64,000 nt of DNA, taken from the NCBI GenBank assembly GCA_040877625.1, contig JBBDNK010000044.1, forward strand, positions 62,001 through 126,000, in the 5' to 3' direction. The first letter of the stretch is position 1, and every line of letters starts with the position of its first letter. A model generated the notes under the pieces. The model did not search any database, was not told the origin of the DNA, and saw nothing but the letters and a program-made list of their open reading frames with translations. This document shows, one piece after another, positions 7,264 through 15,129 of the stretch. This stretch comes from Methylonatrum sp040877625 (GTDB taxonomy: Bacteria > Pseudomonadota > Gammaproteobacteria > Nitrococcales > Aquisalimonadaceae). Position numbers and translations under genes: made by a program.

Positions 7264-8774
7264 CAGAGTACTCCTCGGCGGAAGCCGCCGGTGACGCGCA
7301 CAGGCCGCTCGGGCAAATCACGGCGGGGATCGTGTCGGGTGGGCACACGGTGGAAGGCGAATTCTTCGACCTCCATCTGCATGGCGTAGTGAGCCAGCAC
7401 GATGGCGATCGCCGAGTCGCCGTGTCGGTTCTTGTTGTCGCCCGTCTTGCCGTCCGGCAGCTTCGGGATGCCCTTGATCACCTGGATGGCGCGCAGATCG
7501 TCCAGCACGTCGGCGTCGCGGGGAACCAGGAGCAGGTCATCCTCGAACGCGGCCTTGAACTTGGGCATGTTCTCCAGGTACCAGGGCTGGGAGAGCATCA
7601 CCGGCTCGACGCGCCCGGCGCCATAGCGGTAGACGGCCTGCTCGGCAAGGTACTGACCATTGCCGCGGGCGTCGAGCGCACCGCCCATCAGCCGCGGCAG
7701 GCGGTCGGCGATGTAGTTGAAGATCTGTTCCTGCTGCTTGAACGGAACGTTGCGCAGCTCTACCAGGAACGGCACCCGGCCGCGCAGGTTCTGCCCGCGC
7801 TCGATGGGCGCGAAGACGGTGAGATCGACCGAGCGGCCGAAGTCGCCGCCGATGGCGTGGTTGAGCTTCGGATCCAGCGCCTGCAGCGGCGGGAGCAGTT
7901 CCGTCTCGCACCAGTCGCGCACTTCCGCCTCGCGCAGATGCTCCGGCCAGACGTTGAACTCCGCGCTGCCCTCGAAGCGCAGCACCGGGGCATCGACCAT
8001 CCGCGCCTCGATAAGCGCGCGGGAGAGATAGGCGCCACCGCCGGACTTCGGGACGCAGTAATACTCCTCCAGCGCGTCCTCGCGCGTGGCGGTATCCTTC
8101 AGCAGGTTCGCCTTCCACTCATCCTCGGCCGCCTGGCTCCACTCCTTGCCGCGCACCTGGCAGATGCGCTTATAGAGACCCTGCTCGCAGGCGTCGTCCA
8201 GGGTGATGCGGTGCACGCTGTAGCGGCGCCGGCCGGCGCGGCTGTCCTGGATCAGTTCGTTAAACAGGTTTTCAACGCCGTTGTGCGTACTGATTAAACG
8301 GACCTTGGCGCCCCACATGGTGAGCGCCAGCGCGGCCTTGAGTACTTCGGCCAGGCGCTCATGGAACGCGGCCTCATCGATGGTGACGTTGCCCTGGCGG
8401 CCGCGCATGTTCGACGGCCGCGAACTCAGTGCCTGGATCTTGAAGCCGGATGCGAACTTGATGGTGAAGGTAAGAATGTCCTTGTCCTGATCCTCCAGCA
8501 CGTCTTCCTGGATCTCGGAGGCGGCCCGGTCGAATGCCCGCGCCCACATGGCGGCGGCCTCGATAAACTCGATGGCCATCTCCTTGCCGCTGCCCACGTA
8601 ATAGTGGTTGTTGCCGCCGGCCGCGCGCGACGCACTTGCCGTCAGCACGGCGTCCGCCGCTTCCGCCCAGGTGAGGCCGGTGCGCCGTGACTTCTCGCCG
8701 ACCTTGAGCGGGGATTCGTCGGCGATCCACGCGCGCTGGTATGGGAGCAGGACAGACTCGGGCAGCTGCTGCAT
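7263..8774 (-). CDS. Terminase large subunit (Mu gp28-like)
   Basis: 503 residues. The ATPase half shows LPYQRAWIADESPLKVGEKS at 10-29, an atypical P-loop EKSRRTGLT (27-35) and a Walker B strand TIDEAAFHE (131-139). The nuclease half shows the acidic strand GGDFGRS and a second acidic site (ALDARGNG), as in gp28-type terminases. The protein drives headful DNA packaging with the small subunit encoded directly upstream (ATGA overlap). Confidence 0.94.
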   Translation of the reverse strand: MQQLPESVLLPYQRAWIADESPLKVGEKSRRTGLTWAEAADAVLTASASRAAGGNNHYYVGSGKEMAIEFIEAAAMWARAFDRAASEIQEDVLEDQDKDILTFTIKFASGFKIQALSSRPSNMRGRQGNVTIDEAAFHERLAEVLKAALALTMWGAKVRLISTHNGVENLFNELIQDSRAGRRRYSVHRITLDDACEQGLYKRICQVRGKEWSQAAEDEWKANLLKDTATREDALEEYYCVPKSGGGAYLSRALIEARMVDAPVLRFEGSAEFNVWPEHLREAEVRDWCETELLPPLQALDPKLNHAIGGDFGRSVDLTVFAPIERGQNLRGRVPFLVELRNVPFKQQEQIFNYIADRLPRLMGGALDARGNGQYLAEQAVYRYGAGRVEPVMLSQPWYLENMPKFKAAFEDDLLLVPRDADVLDDLRAIQVIKGIPKLPDGKTGDNKNRHGDSAIAIVLAHYAMQMEVEEFAFHRVPTRHDPRRDLPERPVRVTGGFRRGVL

Positions 8775-9349
8775 CAGGCGATCCCCAGGATCTCGCGTTT
8801 AATGGCGTCGATGCCCTCACGGCTCATGCCCTGGCCAGCCAGGCTCTTCTCGGCAGCCGAGGCGGCAGCCTCTGCAGCTTTCTCCCGCTCCTGTTTGCGG
8901 ATCACTTGCTCACGCTTCACGTTCTCGCTGCTGGCACGCTCCAGGCGCGTAACGCTGAGCGATAGCTCCTTGACCATCTCGATCACCGCCGGCATGGACT
9001 CCGCGGTGAGTTCGCCCTCCTGGAGCTTCAGCGCAAGATCGAACGCCATCGAGCGCAGCATCTCGTTGACCAGGTTGCCGAGCTGGCCCTGGGGCTGTGC
9101 GCCCAGTTTGGCGATCCACATCTCCGCCACCTGGCGCGATTGTCGGAGCTTCTCGCCGACCTCGTTCATGCGCACCGCGTAGCGGTTCACCGCGGACTTG
9201 CTGAGGCGCTCATCAAAGCCGGTCTGGTCCAGGAGCTTGTTGATGCGCTCAGTCACTTCCAACTGTGTCACACGCGGGTCGCGCAGCAGTTCCTGCAGCT
9301 GCTCGCGGATATCGTCGGGGAGGCGTTCAATGCTGCTGGGGCGGCTCAT
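8774..9349 (-). CDS. Terminase small subunit-type protein (Mu gp27-like, DUF3486)
   Basis: 191 residues from the ATG at 9349, chosen because AGGAG lies 6-8 bases upstream and the family begins with MSRPSSIERLPDDIREQLQEL. An N-terminal helix-turn-helix region (about 10-60, with LSKSAVNRYAVRMN) is followed by a long helix and a charged Ala/Glu-rich tail. DUF3486 proteins are the DNA-recognition partner of the gp28 terminase. An in-frame extension to 9427 is possible but has no family support. Confidence 0.88.
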   Translation of the reverse strand: MSRPSSIERLPDDIREQLQELLRDPRVTQLEVTERINKLLDQTGFDERLSKSAVNRYAVRMNEVGEKLRQSRQVAEMWIAKLGAQPQGQLGNLVNEMLRSMAFDLALKLQEGELTAESMPAVIEMVKELSLSVTRLERASSENVKREQVIRKQEREKAAEAAASAAEKSLAGQGMSREGIDAIKREILGIA

Positions 9350-9350
9350 G

Positions 9351-9599
9351 TTAGTCTCCTGCACCGTCGCGCTCCTCTTCGAGGAGCCGCAGCATGTCCT
9401 TCCGTATCTCCGGAATCCGGTCGACAAACGCCTGCCACAGACGTTGCTGGTGCGGCGTTAGCACGTGTTTCAGGTAGTGGTCGCTGAACCCTGCAAGCCC
9501 CGTCATGTTCTTGGCCATGTCATCGACCACGTAGATGTGGGCCAGCGTGTCGAGCACGTAGCGATGCTGCCTCCCCACCTGGTTCAGCGCCGTGCTCAT
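9351..9599 (-). CDS. Small phage protein of unknown function
   Basis: 82 residues, largely helical, with no motif I recognise (MSTALNQVGRQHRYVLDTLA at the start, then HVLTPHQQRLWQAFVDRIPEIRKDMLRLLEEE). Its ATG overlaps the upstream stop by 4 bases and its stop is one base from the DUF3486 start, so it is tightly placed inside the late operon. Mu-like phages commonly carry one such gene next to the gp26/gp27 homologues. Confidence 0.78.
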   Translation of the reverse strand: MSTALNQVGRQHRYVLDTLAHIYVVDDMAKNMTGLAGFSDHYLKHVLTPHQQRLWQAFVDRIPEIRKDMLRLLEEERDGAGD

Positions 9600-9892
9600 C
9601 AGGACAACCTCGGCCGGGCCACGCCGGGCACCCGGGCGCGGCCGCGGGCAACGTCCTCGCCGCGCGCGGTGAGCTTGGCGATATGGATGCCACCGGTTTC
9701 GGCCACGGACACCAGGCCCTGCTCGGACAGCCAGTTGAGTTCCGTGCGCAGCCGGTCACGGGACACGCTGTGCCCGAACTGACTCAGCACGGATCGGAGC
9801 ACGTGCTCGTTGTGGCTGTAGTCGGCGTCCTCTTCCAGCGCCTGGAGGATGACCAGGCGCTGATCGGAAGCCACGACGTTTGCATAGCTCAT
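9599..9892 (-). CDS. Mu gp26-like winged-helix protein (VpaChn25_0724 family)
   Basis: 97 residues. The pattern MSYANVVASDQRLVILQALE at the start, YSHNEHVLRSVLSQFGHSVS (25-44) and LSEQGLV near 56 is that of the ArsR-like winged-helix family found in this place in Mu-like phages, ending in ARGRARVPGVARP. The sequence suggests DNA or protein binding in late functions; no activity is known. ATGA overlap with the next gene. Confidence 0.82.
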   Translation of the reverse strand: MSYANVVASDQRLVILQALEEDADYSHNEHVLRSVLSQFGHSVSRDRLRTELNWLSEQGLVSVAETGGIHIAKLTARGEDVARGRARVPGVARPRLS

Positions 9893-10257
9893 TTGCTGCC
9901 TCCCCCACTATTGAGCAGGTGTTCGTGTAACAGCCTCAGCGTGTGATTCATCTGCCGCTGCTCGCCCAGGAGTTGGTTCATCGTGCCGGCCACCGCATTG
10001 ACCTTCTCGTGCATCTCGGACAGGTGATGGTGGGTCGGCAGGCCTTTGACCTGCCTCTCCACGTCCCGGATCCGCGATTCACTGTCAGTCATGCGCTTGT
10101 CCACCTTGGCCACCCGCTCGTCCACCTTGGCGATGGCCGCCGCAGTTACGTGATTGCGGGACGTCCACCAGGTGTAAACGCCCATGACGATGAACCCCAG
10201 CAGGATCAAGACGTCGAGGAAGAACCGCGCCGCCGTCCAGCTCCATTCCCAATCCAT
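9889..10257 (-). CDS. Mu gp25-like membrane protein (DUF2730)
   Basis: 122 residues from the ATG at 10257, preceded by GAGGTGG. One transmembrane segment near residues 9-29 (ARFFLDVLILLGFIVMGVYTWW) is followed by a coiled coil rich in heptads (KVDERVAKVDKRMTDSESRI). DUF2730 proteins are single-pass proteins of unknown role encoded between the lysis and terminase genes. Its start overlaps the stop of the TraR-type gene. Confidence 0.85.
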   Translation of the reverse strand: MDWEWSWTAARFFLDVLILLGFIVMGVYTWWTSRNHVTAAAIAKVDERVAKVDKRMTDSESRIRDVERQVKGLPTHHHLSEMHEKVNAVAGTMNQLLGEQRQMNHTLRLLHEHLLNSGGGSK

Positions 10258-10490
10258 TACCACCTCGCGTTCCGGATCTTCTGATCTTCGTGTTCCTGGC
10301 ACTCCGTACACCGCGCGGCGTCCGGCTTGGCCGCCAGACGGCCAGCGGGAATCGGGTCGCCGCAGTCGATACAGTTGCCGTCCGGTGATGGCGTGGCGGG
10401 CTGCATGAGGGCACGCTGCCTTGCGATCGCCGCGTCCCGCTCCTGCTGCTCCAGCCGGGCGGCGCGCTCATAAGTTCGCTCGTCGAACAC
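10257..10490 (-). CDS. TraR/DksA-type C4 zinc finger protein
   Basis: 77 residues, GTG start behind GCGAGG. The C-terminal half holds CIDCGDPIPAGRLAAKPDA followed by CTECQ, the C-x2-C-x17-C-x2-C finger of the TraR/DksA family. Short TraR-like proteins bind the RNA polymerase secondary channel and reset promoter choice without ppGpp. Such genes are frequent in Mu-like late operons, so this could favour phage over host transcription; that is inference. The gene overlaps the Rz1-type gene by 23 bases. Confidence 0.88.
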   Translation of the reverse strand: MFDERTYERAARLEQQERDAAIARQRALMQPATPSPDGNCIDCGDPIPAGRLAAKPDAARCTECQEHEDQKIRNARW

Positions 10491-10767
10491 AGTCCTCGCT
10501 CCTCTCGCGTATGGTCATTACCCGCGCCCATCCTCGCGTGGCCCATTTGTGCAGGGCGATGATGTACAGCCCGACGTCGCGCTGGGTGTAGTCGTCGTCG
10601 GCGGCGGGGCGCTCCGGTTCCGGCTCCGATTCCGTCAGGGCCGGGTCGACGTCGCAGATCACCAGAGGCGGTTCCGGCTCCGGCATGGACTCCGGCTCCG
10701 GCGTGCTGGCGCAGCCGGCCAACACTCCAATCAAAACCATGACCCCCATCAATATGTGGACCCTCAT
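10468..10767 (-). CDS. Outer-membrane spanin lipoprotein (Rz1-like)
   Basis: 99 residues with a signal peptide and lipobox LAGC (Cys19), followed by a Pro/Glu-rich stretch (STPEPESMPEPEPPL). That architecture and its place right after an Rz-type gene identify it as the o-spanin of a two-component pair that fuses inner and outer membranes in the last lysis step. At 99 residues it is longer than most Rz1 proteins. The C-terminal half (QRDVGLYIIALHKWATRGWA) resembles phage proteins of the LysC type. Confidence 0.75.
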   Translation of the reverse strand: MRVHILMGVMVLIGVLAGCASTPEPESMPEPEPPLVICDVDPALTESEPEPERPAADDDYTQRDVGLYIIALHKWATRGWARVMTIRERSEDCVRRANL

Positions 10768-11141
10768 GGCAGGCCCTCCAGAGCGTTACGCAGCACCGGC
10801 GCTACCGGCCCGTCGTCCGCCGCCGGCGCGTCGGTGATCGCCCGGCGTTGTGCGCGGTATGCCGCGTCCATATCGGCCAGCCGGCCCTGCAGCTGCTGGA
10901 CGGCCTCGCGCGAGGCGTCCCGCTCCGCGATCACCAGGGCCAGCCGCTCGCCCCGGTGGGCTGCGCTCAGACGCCAGGCATCACGGCTGAGCGTTACCAG
11001 GGCGAGTTCGCCCTGCGCCTCCGTCAGGCGATTGCTTTGCCGTTCGTGCCAGATCCACGCGGCCCCTGCCAGCAGTGCGGCGGCAATCGTGCCGCCGCCC
11101 ACCCACTTGATCAGCGCGCCGCCGATGAGCCTCAGTGGCAT
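10764..11141 (-). CDS. Inner-membrane spanin (Rz-like)
   Basis: 125 residues: N-terminal transmembrane helix near 12-31 (KWVGGGTIAAALLAGAAWIW), then a periplasmic helical domain with coiled-coil character (RLTEAQGELALVTLSRDAWR, then VQQLQGRLADMDAAYRAQRR). This is the i-spanin layout. It overlaps both the transglycosylase gene upstream and the lipoprotein gene downstream. Confidence 0.78.
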   Translation of the reverse strand: MPLRLIGGALIKWVGGGTIAAALLAGAAWIWHERQSNRLTEAQGELALVTLSRDAWRLSAAHRGERLALVIAERDASREAVQQLQGRLADMDAAYRAQRRAITDAPAADDGPVAPVLRNALEGLP

Positions 11142-11902
11142 GTCTGCCTCCCGTGCCAGCCTGCCTGCAGGTAGCGGGGCTCCAGATCCCAGAGGATGCG
11201 CCGGGGATAGCCTCTGTTCTCCTCACGCGCCCAGTCCGCCCGGGCCGTGTAGTGCTCCACGTGTCCCCACCACAGATCGGGATCCGCGCCGCCGGCGTAC
11301 GCCAGCCTCCTGTCCCGCGGTAGCCAGCCGGGGCCACCGTTGTATCCGGCGAGCGCGAATGCCCAGCGGTCGCACCGGGGTACATCCCGGGCATACCAGG
11401 GCTTCACACGGTCCAGGAGGTGCTTGTTGTAGCGGAGCATCGCGCGCATGGCCCACGTGGGACTGTATGGCGCGGCGCCCACCCCGGCGGGGTTCTCACC
11501 GCCGGGGGCGGCTTCGGCTTCGCGGGTGGTGTATAGGTCCGGGTAGGCTTCCACGATCCAGGCTGCGGTGTCCGGAGTGAACTGTGCCAGGCCGTAGGCG
11601 TAGGGGCTGCGGGCGTCCGGACGCCATGCGCTCTCCTGGTGGATCTGCGCGGCGAACAGCGCCACCGGCGCGGCCAGGCCGAACTCCTGTTGTGCCATCC
11701 GGGTGAGGTCGCGCTGGTACTGGTGGGCGGCTGCGGGGATCTGTCCAGCGTGGGCCGGCGGGCTGCACCACGCAATCAGCCCTCCCAGGAACAGCAGCGC
11801 GATAAGGACGCGGAAGACGGCGAGCATGATCCGTACACGCCGCCGGCGGCGCAGCCAGAGCGGCGGGTTGGCCGGCATTTCGTCGATGGACGGATACCAC
11901 AC
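11132..11902 (-). CDS. Exported endolysin, SLT-type lytic transglycosylase
   Basis: 256 residues. A basic n-region (WLRRRRRVR near 16-24) and a hydrophobic stretch (about 29-46) end in PPAHAG, which looks like a signal peptidase site. The catalytic domain shows IHQESAWRPDARSPYAYGLA (catalytic Glu in the QES motif, then the GLAQFTP motif) and AFALAGYNGGPGWL, typical of soluble-lytic-transglycosylase-fold enzymes. Export by Sec means the holin need not make protein-sized holes. The GTG at 11902 has a weak ribosome site; the ATG 8 codons later is an alternative. It follows the holin gene directly. Confidence 0.87.
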   Translation of the reverse strand: MWYPSIDEMPANPPLWLRRRRRVRIMLAVFRVLIALLFLGGLIAWCSPPAHAGQIPAAAHQYQRDLTRMAQQEFGLAAPVALFAAQIHQESAWRPDARSPYAYGLAQFTPDTAAWIVEAYPDLYTTREAEAAPGGENPAGVGAAPYSPTWAMRAMLRYNKHLLDRVKPWYARDVPRCDRWAFALAGYNGGPGWLPRDRRLAYAGGADPDLWWGHVEHYTARADWAREENRGYPRRILWDLEPRYLQAGWHGRQTCH

Positions 11903-11903
11903 G

Positions 11904-12209
11904 CTACACCCCCAGACCTAGGGCGATGAGGGCGGCGGCGATGATCAGCGCCCGCCGGAGCATGGCCGCGGCCAGCACGTAGGCGGTGGCCACGTTGGGG
12001 TTGTGCACGCTGATCGACCCCGGCCTGGCGTAATAAAAAATGCTGCGGTCGATCCAGTAGCCGAGCCACGCCCCGAGCGCGAGCTTGCTCAGGCTCCAGA
12101 CCAGGACGCCGAGTTGGTACGGGTGCAGCAGGCCCACCACGGCGGTGGCCACCACCGCGGCCAGGAGCCAGGGCCAGGCGCGCAGCCTATCTACGAGCAA
12201 AGACGTCAC
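11904..12209 (-). CDS. Putative holin (phage holin 8 type)
   Basis: 101 residues, GTG start with GGAGG 6 bases upstream. Two or three hydrophobic helices (WPWLLAAVVATAVVGLLHPY near 12-31, WSLSKLALGAWLGYWID near 38-54, and a C-terminal MLRRALIIAAALIALGLGV), with the SIFYYARPG segment between them, match the small putative holin family of Mu-like phages. It is the first gene of the late lysis operon, downstream of a candidate activator dyad. Confidence 0.82.
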   Translation of the reverse strand: MTSLLVDRLRAWPWLLAAVVATAVVGLLHPYQLGVLVWSLSKLALGAWLGYWIDRSIFYYARPGSISVHNPNVATAYVLAAAMLRRALIIAAALIALGLGV

Positions 12210-12289
12210 GTGCCACCTCCGGAAGTTCGCATACTGCAGTGGGTATCAGTCATGCCCCGAGGCTACGGGGCGGGCGGGATGCTGCTGGT

Positions 12290-12305
12290 CCTGAAACGGT
12301 TCAGG
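12290..12305 (-). promoter_or_regulatory. Candidate late-activator site, copy 2 (Plys-like)
   Basis: Second exact copy of CCTGAAACGGTTCAGG, 80 bases upstream of the holin start and 62 bases past the Mor gene. About 24 bases downstream on the minus strand is TAGCCT, a poor -10 candidate at a spacing similar to that near the protease copy. The place is that of the Mu Plys promoter, so Mor or a C-like activator is the likely ligand. Confidence 0.6.
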
Positions 12306-12326
12306 CCGCCCCGATGGGCGGCCTGA
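12301..12326 (-). terminator. Stem-loop downstream of the Mor gene
   Basis: Perfect 11-bp stem TCAGGCCGCCC / GGGCGGCCTGA with a 4-base loop, 40 bases after the Mor stop. It is GC-rich but lacks a T tract on the minus strand. Five bases (12301-12305) are shared with the activator dyad, so the two structures cannot both form in RNA. Confidence 0.6.
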
Positions 12327-12366
12327 TGCTGGGGAGACTACGCTGGCGGCCAGCGTGCGGCAAGGA

Positions 12367-12753
12367 TCAGTCGAAGAGGTCGCCGGTGGGGTTCGGCTCT
12401 GCGTGGCGCGCGAGGATCTTCCAGATGGCGCGCTCGGTGAGCTGATACGTGATGGCGAGCTGGCGGGCGCTCACGCCAGCGGCGTGGTCGCGGCGGATAC
12501 ATTCATCGCGGGCGGCGCGCACGGCGGCGACGCAGCGCGGCACGTCGATCTTCTCGCGGCCGTAGCGCGCGGCCAGCGCCCTGGCGGCGGATACGCCCAG
12601 GGCACGGGCCAGCGGGTGATCGGACTGCAGCTGTTCCGGGACGTACACGCGTAGGCCACCCCAGCCCTGGACGAGTTCCAGCGCCGCTGACATGCCCACC
12701 ACCTCGGCGATCTCCGCGATGCGTGCCGGCAGGTCTTCGGGGTTCCACTGCAT
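12367..12753 (-). CDS. mor: Mor-family middle/late transcription activator
   Basis: 128 residues from the ATG at 12753 (ribosome site GGGAGG 7 bases upstream). The family pattern is clear: an N-terminal helical dimerisation part (DLPARIAEIAEVVGMSAALE at 6-25), GGLRVYVPE near 30-38, and a C-terminal helix-turn-helix (GVSARQLAITYQLTERAIWK near 96-115). Mu Mor and C activate middle and late promoters by binding upstream dyads and contacting RNA polymerase. It sits immediately before the lysis operon, like C in Mu. Only one Mor/C-type gene is visible, so it may do both jobs. Confidence 0.92.
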   Translation of the reverse strand: MQWNPEDLPARIAEIAEVVGMSAALELVQGWGGLRVYVPEQLQSDHPLARALGVSAARALAARYGREKIDVPRCVAAVRAARDECIRRDHAAGVSARQLAITYQLTERAIWKILARHAEPNPTGDLFD

Positions 12754-13121
12754 CAGCGCCTCCCACCGAAGGCCTTGAGCATGTCGTCGAGATACCGGCG
12801 GTTGCGTCGGCGCTGGGCCTCGCTCACGCGGGGGGCGGGGAGCTTGGGTGGCTCGGGCCGGGAGGGCAGCAGATCGAGCACCTGGCGCGGGGCGGGCCAG
12901 CGGTGGCACTCGCGGCAGGCGCGCTTGAAAGCTGCGCGCAGCCGGGGCCGGTCGAGTTCTTCCCGCCAGTCCACCGGCGCATCCCACAGCGCCTCCGCCC
13001 AGGCCTGCGCGGTGAGCTTGAATGAGTCCAGCCCCGGGCCGCTCGGCAGGGCGATGGCCACCAGGCGCTGCACGCCTTCGCCCACCTCCGCCCGGAACCA
13101 TGCGGGGAACTCATTCGCCAC
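12753..13121 (-). CDS. Phage protein of unknown function, Cys/Trp-rich centre
   Basis: 122 residues. The centre has AAFKRACRECHRWPAPRQVLDLLPSR (about 63-88), a pattern seen in uncharacterised proteins of Mu-like phages next to Mor. Its last third is basic (RVSEAQRRRNRRYLDDMLKA). No function is known to me. ATGA-type coupling to mor suggests co-expression with the activator. Confidence 0.75.
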   Translation of the reverse strand: MANEFPAWFRAEVGEGVQRLVAIALPSGPGLDSFKLTAQAWAEALWDAPVDWREELDRPRLRAAFKRACRECHRWPAPRQVLDLLPSRPEPPKLPAPRVSEAQRRRNRRYLDDMLKAFGGRR

Positions 13122-13563
13122 GACGCCACTCCTCGATATCCTGCAGGGCCTGGGCTGTACGGCTCGCCGGCGCCGGCCGGCCTTCGCCGCGCACGGGCGC
13201 GAGGGCCTGGCTCGGACGGGCCGCCGTCGTTTCCACGACGCGCTTGAGATAATTGTGATTCGTCAGCGGCCGCCAGCCGCCCGGATCCTGCTTGACCCGC
13301 ATGGCCTCGACGGTCTCCGAGAGTGCGGCACCGAGTGCCAGCGTGTCCTGGTAGAGGCCGAGCGCTTCCCGGGCGACGCGCAGCGCCCGCTCCCAGGCGA
13401 GCGCCCGCGTCTTGCTCCGCCACAGTCCGAGGTAGGCGGCCAGCGGCCGGGATACCTCGCGTGGCAGATCCGCGAGCACGCCCATCAGCTCGCGCGCGGC
13501 TTCGTCCTCGACGGCCTGCTCGATGGAGTACTCGGCATGGCAGCAGGGGCAGCGGATACGCAT
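13111..13563 (-). CDS. Phage protein with N-terminal Cys finger, unknown function
   Basis: 150 residues starting MRIRCPCCHAEYSIEQA, where C-x-C-C-H could be half a zinc site. It continues with long helices and the segment GGWRPLTNHNYLKRVVE (about 100-116). Homologues are recalled from other Mu-like phages in the same place, but with no assigned role. It overlaps its neighbours by 11 and 1 bases. Confidence 0.72.
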   Translation of the reverse strand: MRIRCPCCHAEYSIEQAVEDEAARELMGVLADLPREVSRPLAAYLGLWRSKTRALAWERALRVAREALGLYQDTLALGAALSETVEAMRVKQDPGGWRPLTNHNYLKRVVETTAARPSQALAPVRGEGRPAPASRTAQALQDIEEWRRGE

Positions 13564-13871
13564 CAGTTTTCCGCCCTGGGTCTAATAGCGTGAATCGAGA
13601 CACCACCCGTGCGGCCAGTGACCTTCACTACGGTTTCCCCATGACCCAGCTCCCAGGCTGGCGACCGCAAGTAGCACTCCTCTCCCTCGCCTTGGTCATT
13701 TATGTAATACACCGACATGCCCTCGGTGTACTGCGCGTTGAATTCGTTGACTGTCATCCTGCCTAGCTGTCCGCTTCCACGACATTGCCAACACCGGCGG
13801 CGGCATCCAGCCCAACCAGTGAATCCAGCGCCTTCGCAGTTCTTACAGGTGGTCACTATTTGGCTTTTCAT
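13563..13871 (-). CDS. Small protein with DnaJ-type CxxCxGxG zinc motif
   Basis: 102 residues. CKNCEGAGFTGWAGCRRRCWQCRGSG (residues 9-34; two C-x2-C-x-G-x-G units, with extra Cys) is the DnaJ central zinc-finger module. The rest has a GMSVYYINDQGEGEECYLRS beta-rich stretch. Without a J domain it is not a chaperone itself; a role in binding protein or nucleic acid is possible. It is coupled by ATGA to the 36-residue gene upstream. Confidence 0.72.
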   Translation of the reverse strand: MKSQIVTTCKNCEGAGFTGWAGCRRRCWQCRGSGQLGRMTVNEFNAQYTEGMSVYYINDQGEGEECYLRSPAWELGHGETVVKVTGRTGGVSIHAIRPRAEN

Positions 13872-13977
13872 CAGCGTTTAAACTCCACGTAAATCACGTT
13901 TCCGACACACTTGACCCGCCGCCTGGGCGGGCACACCAGGGCCGCCCAGAACAGCACGGGCCACCACGGCCACCAGA

Positions 13978-13981
<4 letters not shown>
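13871..13981 (-). CDS. 36-residue hydrophobic protein
   Basis: A short gene whose GTG overlaps the gp16 stop (GTGA) and whose TGA overlaps the next ATG (ATGA). Residues 1-17 (MIWWPWWPVLFWAALVC) are very Trp-rich and could be a membrane segment; the rest is PPRRRVKCVGNVIYVEFKR. Exact 4-base overlaps on both sides, in an operon where this is the rule, are the main evidence. Function unknown. Confidence 0.55.
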
Positions 13982-14594
<613 letters not shown>

Positions 14595-14602
<8 letters not shown>

Positions 14603-15083
14603 TCGCCACCTCTTCGGCGGTGGCCTCGTGGATGGCGCCACTGAGATCCACACCCTCCAGCCAGTAGTTGTCGTACTCACGGACCACCAGTTGGATGTGC
14701 GTGTTGTTCTTGGCGAGGTGTCGCCGCAGCGGTGTGAACGACGGCCAGTCCGGGGAGTACAGAGTCAACGTCTTGTCCATGCCCAGCTGCTGCCTGAAAC
14801 GCTTGCCGTGCTTCTTCTGCGTCGCGTCCGCCTCGCTCTTCGGATAAAGGCGACGCTCGCGCAGACGCCAGAACCGCCGGCGTTCCTCGCAGTCCTCCGA
14901 GCTGATCCGCCATTCCAGGACGCCGTTGATGAACACGACGATGGTGTTACGGAGGCCCTTGGCCCGGTGCACCTGTAGCGTCAACTCGAAACCGTCGACC
15001 AGTAGCTTCGCGCTTGATCCGGGCATCACCAGGTGCCGCTCAACGGCGGCCCACTGCGCTTTAGTTGGTTGCTCTGTTGCCAT
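14595..15083 (-). CDS. Phage protein of unknown function
   Basis: 162 residues from the ATG at 15083 (GGAAGG upstream). The middle (NTIVVFINGVLEWRISSED, then CEERRRFWRLRERRLYP and KKHGKRFRQQ) looks like a compact alpha/beta domain with a basic helix, followed by YSPDWPSFTPLRRHL and a C-terminal acidic end. No family recognised. It overlaps the gp16 start by 8 bases. Confidence 0.72.
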
Positions 15084-15129
15084 TACGTCGTCGCCTTCCG
15101 CGCCGATGCGTGGCCCGTCACGATCTCGC

